Origin: Laguncularia racemosa
Lineage: Eukaryota > Streptophyta > Magnoliopsida > Myrtales > Combretaceae
Assembly: GCA_037954665.1 (NCBI GenBank)
Contig: JBBMOL010000082.1
Span: 1,302,001 to 1,366,000 of the forward strand
Direction: 5' to 3'
Length of the DNA stretch: 64,000 nt
Both the position numbers and the translations under genes were made by a program. Positions 22,858-33,309 of this stretch are shown piece after piece; positions within the stretch are counted from its first letter, which is position 1, and every line of letters begins with the position of its first letter. The notes beneath the pieces were generated by a model. That model saw only the letters and a list, made by a program, of their open reading frames with translations. It was not told where the DNA came from and ran no database searches.

Positions 22858-23897
22858 TGATGTGCCTAAATCCACTTAGAAGCACAATCAAAAGACTCAA
22901 GAAAACAATCTCAAATCAATCACAAAACCGGTCCACCTAGTAAGCAATTCTCGTGATACCTTTGAAGATTTTGATGGAAAATGTTGTTCAAATGATTTAA
23001 TTGTAATCTCTATTGTTAACATTAACCAAATAACCACAACAAGGATTGAAATGTCACGTGGAAATCAGATCAAAGAAAGCAATAAACCAATGAAATCCAC
23101 TTTCCCTTTTAATCACTAGTTCACACCAACAATAACAATGAAGTATGTAATCGAAGTGCACAATGAAACAATCAATCTTACAAGATTGTTGTTCACAAAA
23201 AAATGAACCACAAATAGGTCCAAGAAAGATCCAAATCTACCCTAGATATGACTCACTAGAGAAGAAATGAACATACAACAAAATTGAATTGATATGACTC
23301 ACAATTCGCCTTCGTCGCACTCGCCACAATTCCAATTCTTGGGTTGAAATTGATAAGAGTTTGGAACTAAGGAAAGAACCCTAATTCTCACATGAAATGT
23401 GCCTCTAAAATCTGTAAAAATTAGCCTCCTCAAACCCTCTTCTAAGCAAGTATTTATACTTGCTACTCCTAGGGTTAGAAAGTGGTCAAAATTACAAGTT
23501 TGCCACTTTTAAGGTAGCTAGTCCTAAATGAAAATTACAAGGAAATAAAAGTGTCCCAAAATGATTACAACATAAATAGTCCATGCAAATGAAAAATATA
23601 TAAAAGAAATTGGTCTTCAAGATGTTGGTCTTCTATAGGATTCATCGGCCCAGCTCATCGCCAGTTCAAGTCGGTCTATGGATAACCCACAAGCTGAGTC
23701 TGAGGGACTTTGTCCATTGCCTTATAAAATATGATAAGTGCACCTGTTGGAAAACACAATACAAGAATAATAGAAAAGAGGTTAATTTATAAATAATTTC
23801 GGGATCGATCTGCTCAAAATGGGCCTTCATCGCCAAAATTCGAAATCCTTTAGTTCTTGCCCTAATGATAGGTCTTGTCGGATTTTGATTCCTATCA
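22858..23897 (-). repeat. 5' LTR of B3 (1040 bp)
   Basis: TGATGTGCC...CCTATCA on the plus strand, colinear with the 3' LTR and differing at a limited number of scattered bases. The TATA palindrome GCAAGTATTTATACTTGC is intact near 23445-23462. Confidence 0.9.
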
Positions 23898-24003
23898 TGA
23901 ATAGACCCATGTATAGTGGTATGTGTGTATATAATTGCACACTATGAAACTGACCATGACCGATACTAACATAAGTAGATCTGATTGTCTTTTCTTAAAT
24001 AGA

Positions 24004-24783
24004 ATGCCTCCAAAAAGAATGATCAGATCAGGAACTGGGAGGGATGCTAGGCATGATAACCCTAATGAGGAGGAAGTTCAAAAGTCATACCCACAAGGGA
24101 GAAGAGGTCAAATGGCTAAAGAGACAGTTCAACTACTACATACTGTGAACCACCTAGTGGGATTATTCGCATAATAACAACAAGCCCCTAATGTCCCACA
24201 GCATAAAAATGCCAATGAACCCATAAGCTTTGATAGGTTCATTAGAGTGGCTAAGGAATTTAATCCTAGAGTGGATGACCCAATCAAGGCTGAGGATTGG
24301 GTATAGGAAATTGAGAAGACTTTTGCTACCTTCTAGATATCAGAAGATAGGAAGATAAATTATGTTGCATTCATGTTAAGGGGAACTATAGCAAAATAGT
24401 AGGCTTTAGTTCCTAAACTTATAGGGGAGTGCATGAACTAGGTGGTATTTAAGGAGCTGTTCTATCAGAGATACCTTCCCAACAACTCTAAAGACAGAAT
24501 GGAGAATGAATACTACAACTATGAATAGAGGAATTGAACAGTTGAAGAGTATAAGGTAGAGTTGAACTGCTTCATTCAGTTCCTTCCCGAGAATGTACGC
24601 AACAATGATAGGTCCTAAGCCAAAAGGTTACTAAAAGGATTGGAATTAGACCTACAACTTGTTGTAGGGGCCTTTCAGCTAACTGCATATGTTGAAATGG
24701 TAGACAAAGTGAAGCACCTTGAGAGGAATAACAAAATTATAGAATAATAGAGTAGCCGGAGAGTAGCAATAGCTTTGGGAAAA
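24004..24783 (+). pseudogene. Gag of C1, N-terminal and core part
   Basis: Starts MPPKRMIRSGTGRDARH, a typical basic chromovirus gag start, and contains the core gag segment FNPRVDDPIKAEDWV, a KINYVAFMLRG block and LLKGLELDLQ. Many nonsense codons interrupt it (two tandem stops after VGLFA at 24172-24177, then others near 24304, 24337, 24397 and 24400). B1 interrupts it at 24784 after VAIALGK; it continues at 33919. The leader before it is 18687-19031 plus 23898-24003. Confidence 0.85.
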
Positions 24784-25826
24784 TGATAGGAATCAAAATC
24801 CGACAAGACTTATCATTAGGGCAATAACTAAAGGATTTCGAATCTTGGCGATGAGGACCCATTTTAAGCAAATCGACCCCGGAATTATTTATATACTAAC
24901 CTCTTTAATCTTATTCATGTATTTTATATTCCAACAGGAATACTTATCATGCTTTACAGGGCAATGGACAAACTCACTTAAACTCAGCTTGTGGGTTATC
25001 TATGGACCGACCTGAACCGGCGATGAGCTGGGCCGATGGATCCTATAGAAGACCGGCATCATGAAGAGCATTTCTTTTATGTATTTTTCATTTTATGAAC
25101 TATTTTAGTTGTATTTTGGTTTTGGGACACTTTTATTTCTTTGTAACTTTCATTTAGGGTTAGCCACCTTAAAAGTGGTAAACTTGTAATTTTGAGCACT
25201 TTTTAACCCTAGGAGTAGCAAGTATAAATACTTGCTTAAGAGAGTGTTTGAGGAGGCTTATTTTGCAGAACAAACACTTCACATTTCATGAGAGGGCTTA
25301 GGGTTTTCCTAATTCCAAATTCTCTTATCAATTTAAGTCCCAAGAAGTTGAAATTGTGGCGAGTGCAACATCTCGAAATTGTGAGTTATTTCAATTTCAT
25401 TTTGTTGTGATTTCTTTTCTTCTCTAGTGTGTCATATCTAGGGTTGAATTGAGATATTTCTTGGTCAGATATCCTTGTTGTTATTCACGAATTCTTGTGA
25501 TTATTTGAAGGAATTATCATATTGATCCAATTCATCTTTAAGGATTTCCTTGATAACGTGATTTTCACCATTGGAAAGGGATTGTTTTGTTATGGTTTTT
25601 CTTTGTCAAATTGAGGCTTCATTTGCGTGGATTATATGAAATTAGAGTGTTTTTAGAAGGAATTTTCATTGAGGTATTCTGATTATATCATTGGTTGTTT
25701 GAATTTCATCATTTCATCATTAGGGTTCATTTGAAAAGTGTCATTTTTGGATCCGATTTTGCCTTGACTTGAGATAGTTATTCTTAAGTCTTTTGGATGT
25801 TCTTTTAAATGTGTTTAGGCACATCA
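24784..25826 (+). repeat. 5' LTR of B1 (1043 bp)
   Basis: TGATAGGAATC...GGCACATCA. The TATA palindrome is at 25218-25235. The 310 bp upstream of about 25095 are the B-specific U3 part with the LTR-encoded polyprotein end; downstream sequence is shared with B4 and B6. Confidence 0.92.
25218..25235 (+). promoter_or_regulatory. Palindromic TATA box of the B1 5' LTR
   Basis: GCAAGTATAAATACTTGC, a perfect 18-bp dyad around TATAAAT (25223-25229). The same site in the 3' LTR of B1 (28286-28295 joined to 33315) was the target of the B2 insertion. Confidence 0.6.
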
Positions 25827-25831
25827 TCTTT

Positions 25832-25843
25832 TGGTATCAGAGC
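25832..25843 (+). promoter_or_regulatory. PBS of B1
   Basis: TGGTATCAGAGC, a perfect 12-nt complement of the initiator tRNA-Met 3' end, five bases downstream of the LTR. Confidence 0.88.
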
Positions 25844-26964
25844 ACATGTTGAGAGAAGGGAATTGGTTTCATTCAATTTCGTGGAAGTGATCATCAATTA
25901 GGGTTGATCAAGTGAAAACCGCAATTGTGTTGTTGTTGTTGTGTGAGATTGCGAAATTGCTTTGGATTGGGATTTGATTTGCTGATTGTTGGAGTTGATT
26001 TGGGAAGGTTATTATATCACTTTGTGGACTCTAATTCACGTGGAAGAGCAGAAGTACAAAGTGAAGTTACTTTAGCAAATGTTTTCTGAAATTGTGAAAC
26101 TTACCAATTGTTGCCGTGAAGTAGCTTGTGGCGTGAGGAGTTGTGTTGTTTGTTGTCTTTGAATTCCATTGTGTAATTCTGAATTTGTGAAGTAAAATTT
26201 GCAGATTACATTAAGTTTGATTAGTAAGGAATTATTTGAATTCAAATCATATGCAATTAAGTTGTGGGAGTTAATGATTGTTTTTGAATTTGAATTCATT
26301 GTTACCAATTGAGGAAGGCTTGCAATAAGTGAAGTTATTTGAATTTCAAATTGAAAGTTGCTGCCTATAGTGGGATTCGGAATTCATTTTGGGAAAGCTA
26401 CTTATTAATCTTTTATCTTCATTATTTTCCGTGGAAGTTGAAGACAATTTGTAATCAATATTCACCTTGTTGTTGCCGTGGAAGTGATACATCTTAATTG
26501 TTGTTGTTGTTTGTGTTGTTGCCGTGGAGTTATTGGTGGAGTGAGTGCACCGTGATTGAAGGTGTGTGTGGTGGTGTAAATTTGTGGATTTATGTGGATT
26601 AAAGGTGTTGCACATCAAGATCAATTGTAGGTGTGAAACCGTGGCAATAAAGGAAAATTGAAGTAGTAGAATTTAAATTCAAAAATAAACATTAAAGTGT
26701 GAAAGTAATTGAACTTATTACTTCAACACTTGTGAGTTGAATTTAATTTCTTAACTACTTAGAAGTATTTATTTGTGCTTCACTTATTCTAATATACTTG
26801 AAGTGATAAAAAGTATTTATTGCATTGGTGACTTGTTGCACTGTGGGTGTATAAGTGTGTGTGTTGTTATCCAAACTTGTTATTGTGACGTGGTGAAGTG
26901 AAGAGAGTGTGCTACAAATTATTTGAGATTACATTTGTACTTTAGATAAATCGCATCCACAAAC
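25844..26964 (+). other. 5' leader of B1
   Basis: AT-rich, 1.1 kb, colinear with the B6 leader for about 0.7 kb (for example GTGATCATCAATTAGGGTTGATC) and with B2 inverted. Multiple short ATG frames exist but none is conserved. GTTGTTGCCGTGG-type blocks near 26470-26530 form a short imperfect repeat. Confidence 0.65.
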
Positions 26965-28035
26965 ATGTCATATGATAGTGTGAATGGGTACATTGGCAAT
27001 GAGGCCAATAGCCAAGTGGGTAGCAGACCAAGTCGTCGAAATACAAATGGAAGAACTCTAGATGAGCAACTTCGGGACCTTTCCACACTTGTTGCTACAT
27101 TAGCAACAAGGATTGATAGGATGACATTGCCACCACCACCTGTGGTAAACCTTATGGCACCACCTAGAGTAAAGGGACATTATCATGCTCTTAGGGAAGA
27201 TAGAGATGATAATTTTGGGCTTAATCCATACCCAGATAGGGAATTTAGACTACCTCGAGGACCAGAGTGTGCGAAGCTACAGATGCCTTCATTTGATGGT
27301 AGGGGTTCCGTAGATGATTACCTAAACTGGGAGGACCAAATTGTGCAGACGCAAGTATGCCAACCTTCAAAGGTTCTTGAGGGCTCTAGTGACACGAGCC
27401 AACCCTTAGAGCATAAAATTTGTCAGACACCGATGTGCCAACCTTTAGAGGATCCTGATAATCATAGTCAGACGAGCAGACTACTAGAGAGCCAGACTGT
27501 TCAAAGACAGTTATATTCACCTTCAGAGGTTTTAGAGGGTAATGAGCAATTGGGCCAACCATTAGAAGACCCTGAGGATCAGCATCATATAGATGAGTCA
27601 GAAAAAGAGGAAACAAACTCAATGGAATGGGTTGAGACAGGGGAGACATCAATAGATAATGAGTCCATGTTTGTGTTGCAGATGAGATACATCCTAGAAA
27701 TGGAGGAGAGAAAACAATCACCTACTATGGTATTCCAGATATTGGGATTTTGTAGAGATACTTCTTCAGATGGATTGCTTTTAGAAAATAGAGTCTCTAC
27801 TGCATTCGATCTGCCAGATTTGAGGACAAATCGTTTTAAGGCCCGAGGAGATGATAGGAATCAAAATCCGACAAGACTTATCATTAGGGCAATAACTAAA
27901 GGATTTCGAATCTTGGCGATGAGGACCCATTTTGAGCAAATCGACCCCAGAATTATTTATATACTAACCTCTTTTATCTTATTCATGTATTTTATATTCC
28001 AACAGGAATACTTATCATGCTTTACAGGCCAATGA
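26965..28035 (+). CDS. Intact gag-N::tail fusion protein of B1 (356 aa)
   Basis: An uninterrupted frame starting MSYDSVNGYIGNEANSQVG. Residues 1-125 match the N-terminal part of B gag up to NWEDQ. They are fused directly to the B tail (126-295): three degenerate repeats of about 26 residues with the core QxxxCxPxxxLE, then an acidic segment (about 205-235), MRYILEMEERKQSP, LGFCRDTSSDG and the end motif FDLPDLRTNRFKARGD. Residues 297-356 are encoded by U3 of the 3' LTR and include PTRLIIRAITKGFRI and a hydrophobic segment (about 330-345, IIYILTSFILFMYFIF). The capsid core, zinc knuckle and protease are absent. B2 has the same fusion point. Function is unknown; it could be a particle-associated accessory protein or non-functional. 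Confidence 0.6.
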   Translation: MSYDSVNGYIGNEANSQVGSRPSRRNTNGRTLDEQLRDLSTLVATLATRIDRMTLPPPPVVNLMAPPRVKGHYHALREDRDDNFGLNPYPDREFRLPRGPECAKLQMPSFDGRGSVDDYLNWEDQIVQTQVCQPSKVLEGSSDTSQPLEHKICQTPMCQPLEDPDNHSQTSRLLESQTVQRQLYSPSEVLEGNEQLGQPLEDPEDQHHIDESEKEETNSMEWVETGETSIDNESMFVLQMRYILEMEERKQSPTMVFQILGFCRDTSSDGLLLENRVSTAFDLPDLRTNRFKARGDDRNQNPTRLIIRAITKGFRILAMRTHFEQIDPRIIYILTSFILFMYFIFQQEYLSCFTGQ

Positions 28036-28295
28036 ACAAACTCACTTAAACTCAGCTTCTGGGTTATCCATGGACCGACTTGAACCGGCGATGAGCTGGG
28101 CCGATGGATCCTATAGAAGACCGGCATCATGAAGAGCATTTCTTTTATGTATTTTTCATTTTGTGAACTATTTTAGTTGTATTTTGGTTTTGGGACACTT
28201 TTATTTCTTTGTAACTTTCATTTAGGGTTAGCCACCCTAAAAGTGGCAAACTTATAATTTTTAGCACTTTTTAACCCTAGGAGTAGCAAGTATAA
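27852..28295 (+). repeat. 3' LTR of B1, first part (up to the B2 insertion)
   Basis: Begins TGATAGGAATC right after the purine-rich AGGCCCGAGGAGA and ends inside the TATA box at GCAAGTATAA. It continues at 33310. Confidence 0.92.
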
Positions 28296-29813
28296 TGATG
28301 TGCCTAATTCCACTTAAGCACAATCAAAAGAATAAAGGAAAAACACCTTAATTCACAAAACACAAACCGGTTCAATTGACTAGGAAACTGCGGAAATCCT
28401 AAGGCAATGGAATGAAATCCAAAGAGCTCTAATTGCTATTATCAATCTAAACAAGTAATCTTCATCAAATAATAACAATTACAATTGAAACCCATGTGAA
28501 TCCAATTAAGAAAACAAATGGGTCAAACCGCAAATTCCAATTCTTCCTTCAACTATCCAATGGTGAAAATCACGTTATCAAGGAAATCCTTAAAGATGAA
28601 TTGGATCAATATGATAATTCCTTCAAATAATCACAAGAATTCGTGAATAACAATAAGGATATCTGACCAAGAAATATCTCAATTCAATCCTAGATATGAC
28701 ACACTAGAGAAGAAAAGAAATCACAACATCTTGAAATTGAACCAATTCCCTTCACTCAACATGTGCTCTGATACCAAAATATGATGTGCCTAATTCCACT
28801 TAAGCACAATCAAAAGAATCAAGAAAAAACACCTTAATTCACAAAACACAAACCGGTTCAATTGAGGGTGATTTCACGTGAAGATTTGATGGAAAAATGA
28901 TGATCAAATGATATAATTGTAATCTCTAATGATAATTTAACCAAATAACCACAATAAGGCTTGAGAATCACGTGGAAATCAGATCAAAATGAAGCAACAC
29001 AAACCGTGAATTCCACTTCCCCTTTCAATACCAAATTCACGTCACAATGCACTAAAAATGATAGTGAATTCAATAACTAAAAGAACAATCAATCTTACAA
29101 GATTGATGTCCACAAATTACAATAACCAATAAGTCCAAGAAAGATTCAAATCTACCCTAGATATGACTCACTAGAGAAGAAATGAACAACAACAAAGATG
29201 AATCGATATTACTCACGATTTCTCCTTGTTGCACTCGCCACAATTCCAACTTCTTGGGATTGAAATTGATAAGAGAATTTTGGAATTAGGAAACCCTAAG
29301 CCCTCTCACGAAAATGTGAAGTGTTTTTCTGCAAAATTAAGCCTCTCAAACCTTCTCTTAAGCAAGTATTTATACTTGCTACTCCTAGGGTTAAAAAGTG
29401 CTCAAAATTATAAGTTTGCCACTTTTAAGGTGGCTAACCCTAAATGAAAATTACAAGGAAATAAAAGTATCCCAAAACCAAATACAACCAAAAATAGTTC
29501 ATAAAATGAAAAATACATAAAAGAAATGCTCTTCAATATGCCGGTCTTCTATAGGATCCATCGGCCCAGCTCATTGCCGGTTCAGGTCGGTCCATGGATA
29601 ACCCACAAGCTGAGTTTGAGTGAGTTTGTCCATTGCCCTGTAATGCATGATAAGTATTCCTGTTGGAATATAAAATACATGAATAAGATAAAAGAGGTTA
29701 GTAAACGAATAATTCCAGGGTTGATTTGCTCAAAATAGGTCCTCATCGCCAAGATTCGAAATCCTTCAGTTCTTGCCCTAATGATAGGTCTTGTCGAATT
29801 TTTATTCCTATCA
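28296..29813 (-). repeat. 3' LTR of B2, extended (1518 bp)
   Basis: Plus strand: a 486-bp extension (28296-28781) followed by a full 1032-bp LTR (28782-29813, ends TGATGTGCC...CCTATCA). On the sense strand the order is full LTR, PBS (28765-28776), about 26 nt of leader, then a second copy of the R/U5 part ending in GGCACATCA. Leader and U5 are joined at the shared octamer TCAATTTC near 28731-28740. Confidence 0.88.
28765..28776 (-). promoter_or_regulatory. PBS embedded within the B2 3' LTR
   Basis: Minus strand TGGTATCAGAGC. Its counterpart in the 5' LTR is at 32261-32272. A PBS inside an LTR cannot be a normal priming site, so it marks the extended architecture. Confidence 0.85.
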
Positions 29814-30700
29814 TCTCCTCGGGCCTCAAAAAGATTCGTCCTCAAATCTAGTAGATCAAATGCAGTAGAGACTTTGTTTCCTCCTAGCAAGTCACCTGAA
29901 GAAATATCTCTACAGAATCCCAATAACTGAAATACTACAGGTGGTGATTGTCTTCTCTCCTCCATTTCCAGGATGTATCTCTTTTCAAACACAAATAATG
30001 ACCCATTATCTACTAAAGTTACCCCTGTATCAACCTGTTCCACTGAAACTGTTTCCTCTTTTTCTAAGTCATCTGTATGCTGCTGATCCTCATGGTCTTC
30101 TAGCGGTTAGCCCAACTGCTCATTACCCTCTAAAACCTCTAAAGGTGAACATAACTGTCTCTGAATAGTTTGACTCTCTGGTGGTCTGCTCGTCTGACAA
30201 TGATCATCAGGATCCTCTGAAGGTTGGCACATCGGTGTCTGATAACTTTTATGCTCTAAGGGTTAGCTCGCGTCACTAGAGCCCTCAAGAACCTTTGAAG
30301 GTTGGCATACTTGCGTTTGCACAATTTGGTCCTCCTAGTCTAGGTAATCATCTGCGGAACCCCTACCATCAAATGTAGGCATCCGTAGCTTCGCACACTC
30401 TGGTCCTCGAGGTGGTCTAATATCCCTGTCCGGATATGGATTAAGCCCAAAATTATCATTTCTATCTTCCCTAAGAGTATGATAATCTCCCTTTACTCTA
30501 GGTGGCGCCTGAAGGTTTACCACAGGTGGTGGTGGCAATGTCATCCTATCAATCCTTATTGCTAATGTAGCAAAAATTTTGGTAAGGTCCCGAAGTTGTT
30601 CATCTAGAGTTCTTCCATTTGTACTTCGACGACTTGGTCTGCTACCCACTTAGCCAATAGCCTCTTTGCCAATGTACCCATTCACATTATCATATGACAT
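29582..30700 (-). pseudogene. Gag-N::tail fusion protein of B2, with nonsense codons
   Basis: The minus-strand frame starts at the ATG at 30700 (MSYDNVNGYIG). It has the gag N-terminus to DYLD then a stop (TAG for Trp or Gln) near 30335, EDQ, and directly the tail repeats (QVCQPSKVLEG ...), the acidic segment, RYILEMEERRQSP, LGFCRDISSGD, FDLLDLRTNLFEARGD and 77 codons into the LTR ending GPT at 29585. The same fusion point as in B1 shows a single deletion derivative. Nonsense codons occur near 30652, 30336, 30265 and 30108; no frameshift is evident. Confidence 0.78.
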
Positions 30701-31774
30701 GTTTGTGGATGCGATTTATCTAAAGTACAAATGTAATCTCAAATAATTTGTAGCACACTCCCTTCACTTCACCACGTCACAGTAACAAGTTTGGATAACA
30801 ACACACACACTTATACACCCACTGTGCAACAAGTCACCAATGCAATAAATACTTTTTATCACTTCAAGTATATTGGAATAAGTGAAGCACTAATAAATAC
30901 TTCTAAGTAGTTAAGAAATTAAATTCAACTCACAAGTGTTGAAGTAATAAGTTCAATTACTTTCACACTTTAATGTTTGTTTTTGAATTCAAATTCTACT
31001 ACTTCAATTTTTCTTTATTGCCACGGTTTCACACCTACAATTGATCTTGATGTGTAGCACCTTTAATCCACATAAATCCACAAATTTACACCACCACACA
31101 CACCTTCAATCACGGTGCACTCACTCCACCAATAACTCCACGGCAACAACAACAAGTTGCACTCCACCTCCACGACAAAAATAAGAAATGGAAACAACAA
31201 CAAATATACTCTAATTCCACGGAAATAATAACAAATATACTTCACTCCCCACAAGTTCTAACCACAACTCACAACAAAATAGGCAGCAACTTCAATTTGA
31301 AATTCAAACAAATTCACTTATTGCAAGCCTTCTTCAATTGGTAAGTAATGAATTCAAATTCAAATAGCAATCATTAACTCCCACAACTTAATTGCATGTG
31401 TTTGAATTCAAATAATTCCTTACTAATCAAGACCAATGTAATCTGCAAATTGTAATCCACCAATTCAAAATTTACACAATGGAAATCAAACAACAAACTT
31501 CACAACCTCCTCACGCCACAAGCTATTCACGGTAAGGATTTTGGTAAGTTTTGCAAGTTCCAAAAATTGCTAAAGTAAACAACACTTTGTACTTCAGCTC
31601 TTCCACGTGAATTAGTGACCACAAAATGATATAATAACCTTCCCAAACCAACTCCAACAATTAGCAAATCAAATCCCAATCCAAGGTAATTTCGCAATCC
31701 TTAAACAACAACAACACAAATTGATGATCACTTCCACAAAATTGAATACAACCAATTCCCTTCTCTCAACATGT
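30701..31774 (-). other. 5' leader of B2
   Basis: About 1.1 kb, inverted match to the B1 leader 25844-26964. No conserved frame. Confidence 0.65.
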
Positions 31775-31786
31775 GCTCTGATACCA
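31775..31786 (-). promoter_or_regulatory. PBS of B2 adjoining the extended 5' LTR
   Basis: Minus strand TGGTATCAGAGC, five bases from the LTR edge at 31792. This is the PBS that would have been used to make the extended LTR. Confidence 0.85.
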
Positions 31787-31791
31787 AAATA

Positions 31792-33309
31792 TGATGTGCC
31801 TAATTCCACTTAAGCACAATCAAAAGAATCAAGGAAAAACACCTTAATTCACAAAACACAAACCGGTTCAATTGACTAGGAAACTGCGGAAATCCTAAGG
31901 CAATGGAATGAAATCCAAAGAGCTCTAATTGCTATTATCAATCTAAACAAGTAATCTTCATCAAATAATAACAATTACAATTGAAACCCATGTGAATCCA
32001 ATTAAGAAAACAAATGGGTCAAACTGCAAATTCCAATTCTTCCTTCAACTATCCAATGGTGAAAATCACGTTATCAAGGAAATCCTTAAAGATGAATTGG
32101 ATCAATATGATAATTCCTTCAAATAATCACAAGAATTCATGAATAACAACAAGGATATCTGACCAAGAAATATCTCAATTCAACCCTAGATATGACACAC
32201 TAGAGAAGAAAAGAAATCACAACATCTTGAAATTGAACCAATTCCCTTCTCTCAACATGTGCTCTGATACCAAAATATGATGTGCCTAATTCCACTTAAG
32301 CACAATCAAAAGAATCAAGGAAAAACACCTTAATTCACAAAACACAAACCGGTTCAATTGAGGGTGATTTCACGTGAAGATTTGATGGAAAAATGATGAT
32401 CAAATGATATAATTGTAATCTCTAATGATAATTTAACCAAATAACCACAATAAGGCTTGAGAATCACGTGGAAATCAGATCAAAATGAAGCAACACAAAC
32501 CGTGAATTCCACTTCCCCTTTCAATACCAAATTCACGTCACAATGCACTAAAAATGATAGTGAATTCAATAACTAAAAGAACAATCAATCTTACAAGATT
32601 GATGTCCACGAATTACAATAACCAATAAGTCCAAGAAAGATTCAAATCTATCCTAGATATGACTCACTAGAGAAGAAATGAACAACAACAAAGATGAATC
32701 GATATTACTCACGATTTCTCCTTGTTGCACTCGCCACAATTCCAACTTCTTGGGATTGAAATTGATAAGAGAATTTTGGAATTAGGAAACCCTAAGCCCT
32801 CTCACGAAAATGTGAAGTGTTTTTCTGCAAAATTAAGCCTCTCAAACCCTCTCTTAAGCAAGTATTTATACTTGCTACTCCTGGGGTTAAAAAGTGCTCA
32901 AAATTACAAGTTTACCACTTTTAAGGTGGCTAACCCTAAATGAAAATTACAAGGAAATAAAAGTGTCCCAAAACCAAATACAACCAAAAATAGTTCATAA
33001 AATGAAAAATACATAAAAGAAATGCTCTTCAATATGCCGGTCTTCTATAGGATCCATCGGCCCAGCTCATCGCCGGTTCAGGTCGGTCCATGGATAACCC
33101 ATAAGCTGAGTTTGAGTGAGTTTGTCCATTGCCCTGTAAAGCATGATAAGTATTCCTGTTGGAATATAAAATACATGAATAAGATAAAAGAGGTTAGTAA
33201 ACGAATAATTCCAAGGTCGATTTGCTCAAAATAGGTCCTCATCGCCAAGATTCGAAATCCTTCAGTTCTTGCCGTAATGATAGGTCTTGTCGAATTTTTA
33301 TTCCTATCA
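31792..33309 (-). repeat. 5' LTR of B2, extended (1518 bp)
   Basis: Same architecture and exact length as the 3' LTR: extension 31792-32277, embedded PBS 32261-32272, full 1032-bp LTR 32278-33309 ending CCTATCA. Identity in structure means that the extension was copied through reverse transcription before B2 integrated. Confidence 0.88.

Larger units (their letters stand above)
19037..23897 (-). mobile_element. Family B element B3, inserted in the C1 leader
   Basis: Flanked by TGAAT target-site duplications (19032-19036 and 23898-23902). Both LTRs are 1040 bp (19037-20076 and 22858-23897). The internal part, read on the minus strand, has a duplicated PBS region (22653-22857), a long leader, a protease and the repeat-rich B tail, but no gag core and no pol. 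B3 is thus a protease-plus-tail deletion derivative, complementary to B1 and B2, which keep the gag N-terminus and lack protease. Confidence 0.92.
28296..33309 (-). mobile_element. Family B element B2, inserted into the TATA box of the B1 3' LTR
   Basis: 5014 bp. Target-site duplication TATAA (28291-28295) / TGTAA (33310-33314), one mismatch. Both LTRs are 1518 bp (28296-29813 and 31792-33309), longer than the usual 1.04 kb because each carries an extra 486-bp block containing a PBS. The internal part (29814-31774) has the same gag-N::tail fusion as B1. LTRs of B2 differ from each other at few positions, so B2 is probably the youngest element here, as nesting demands. Confidence 0.93.
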
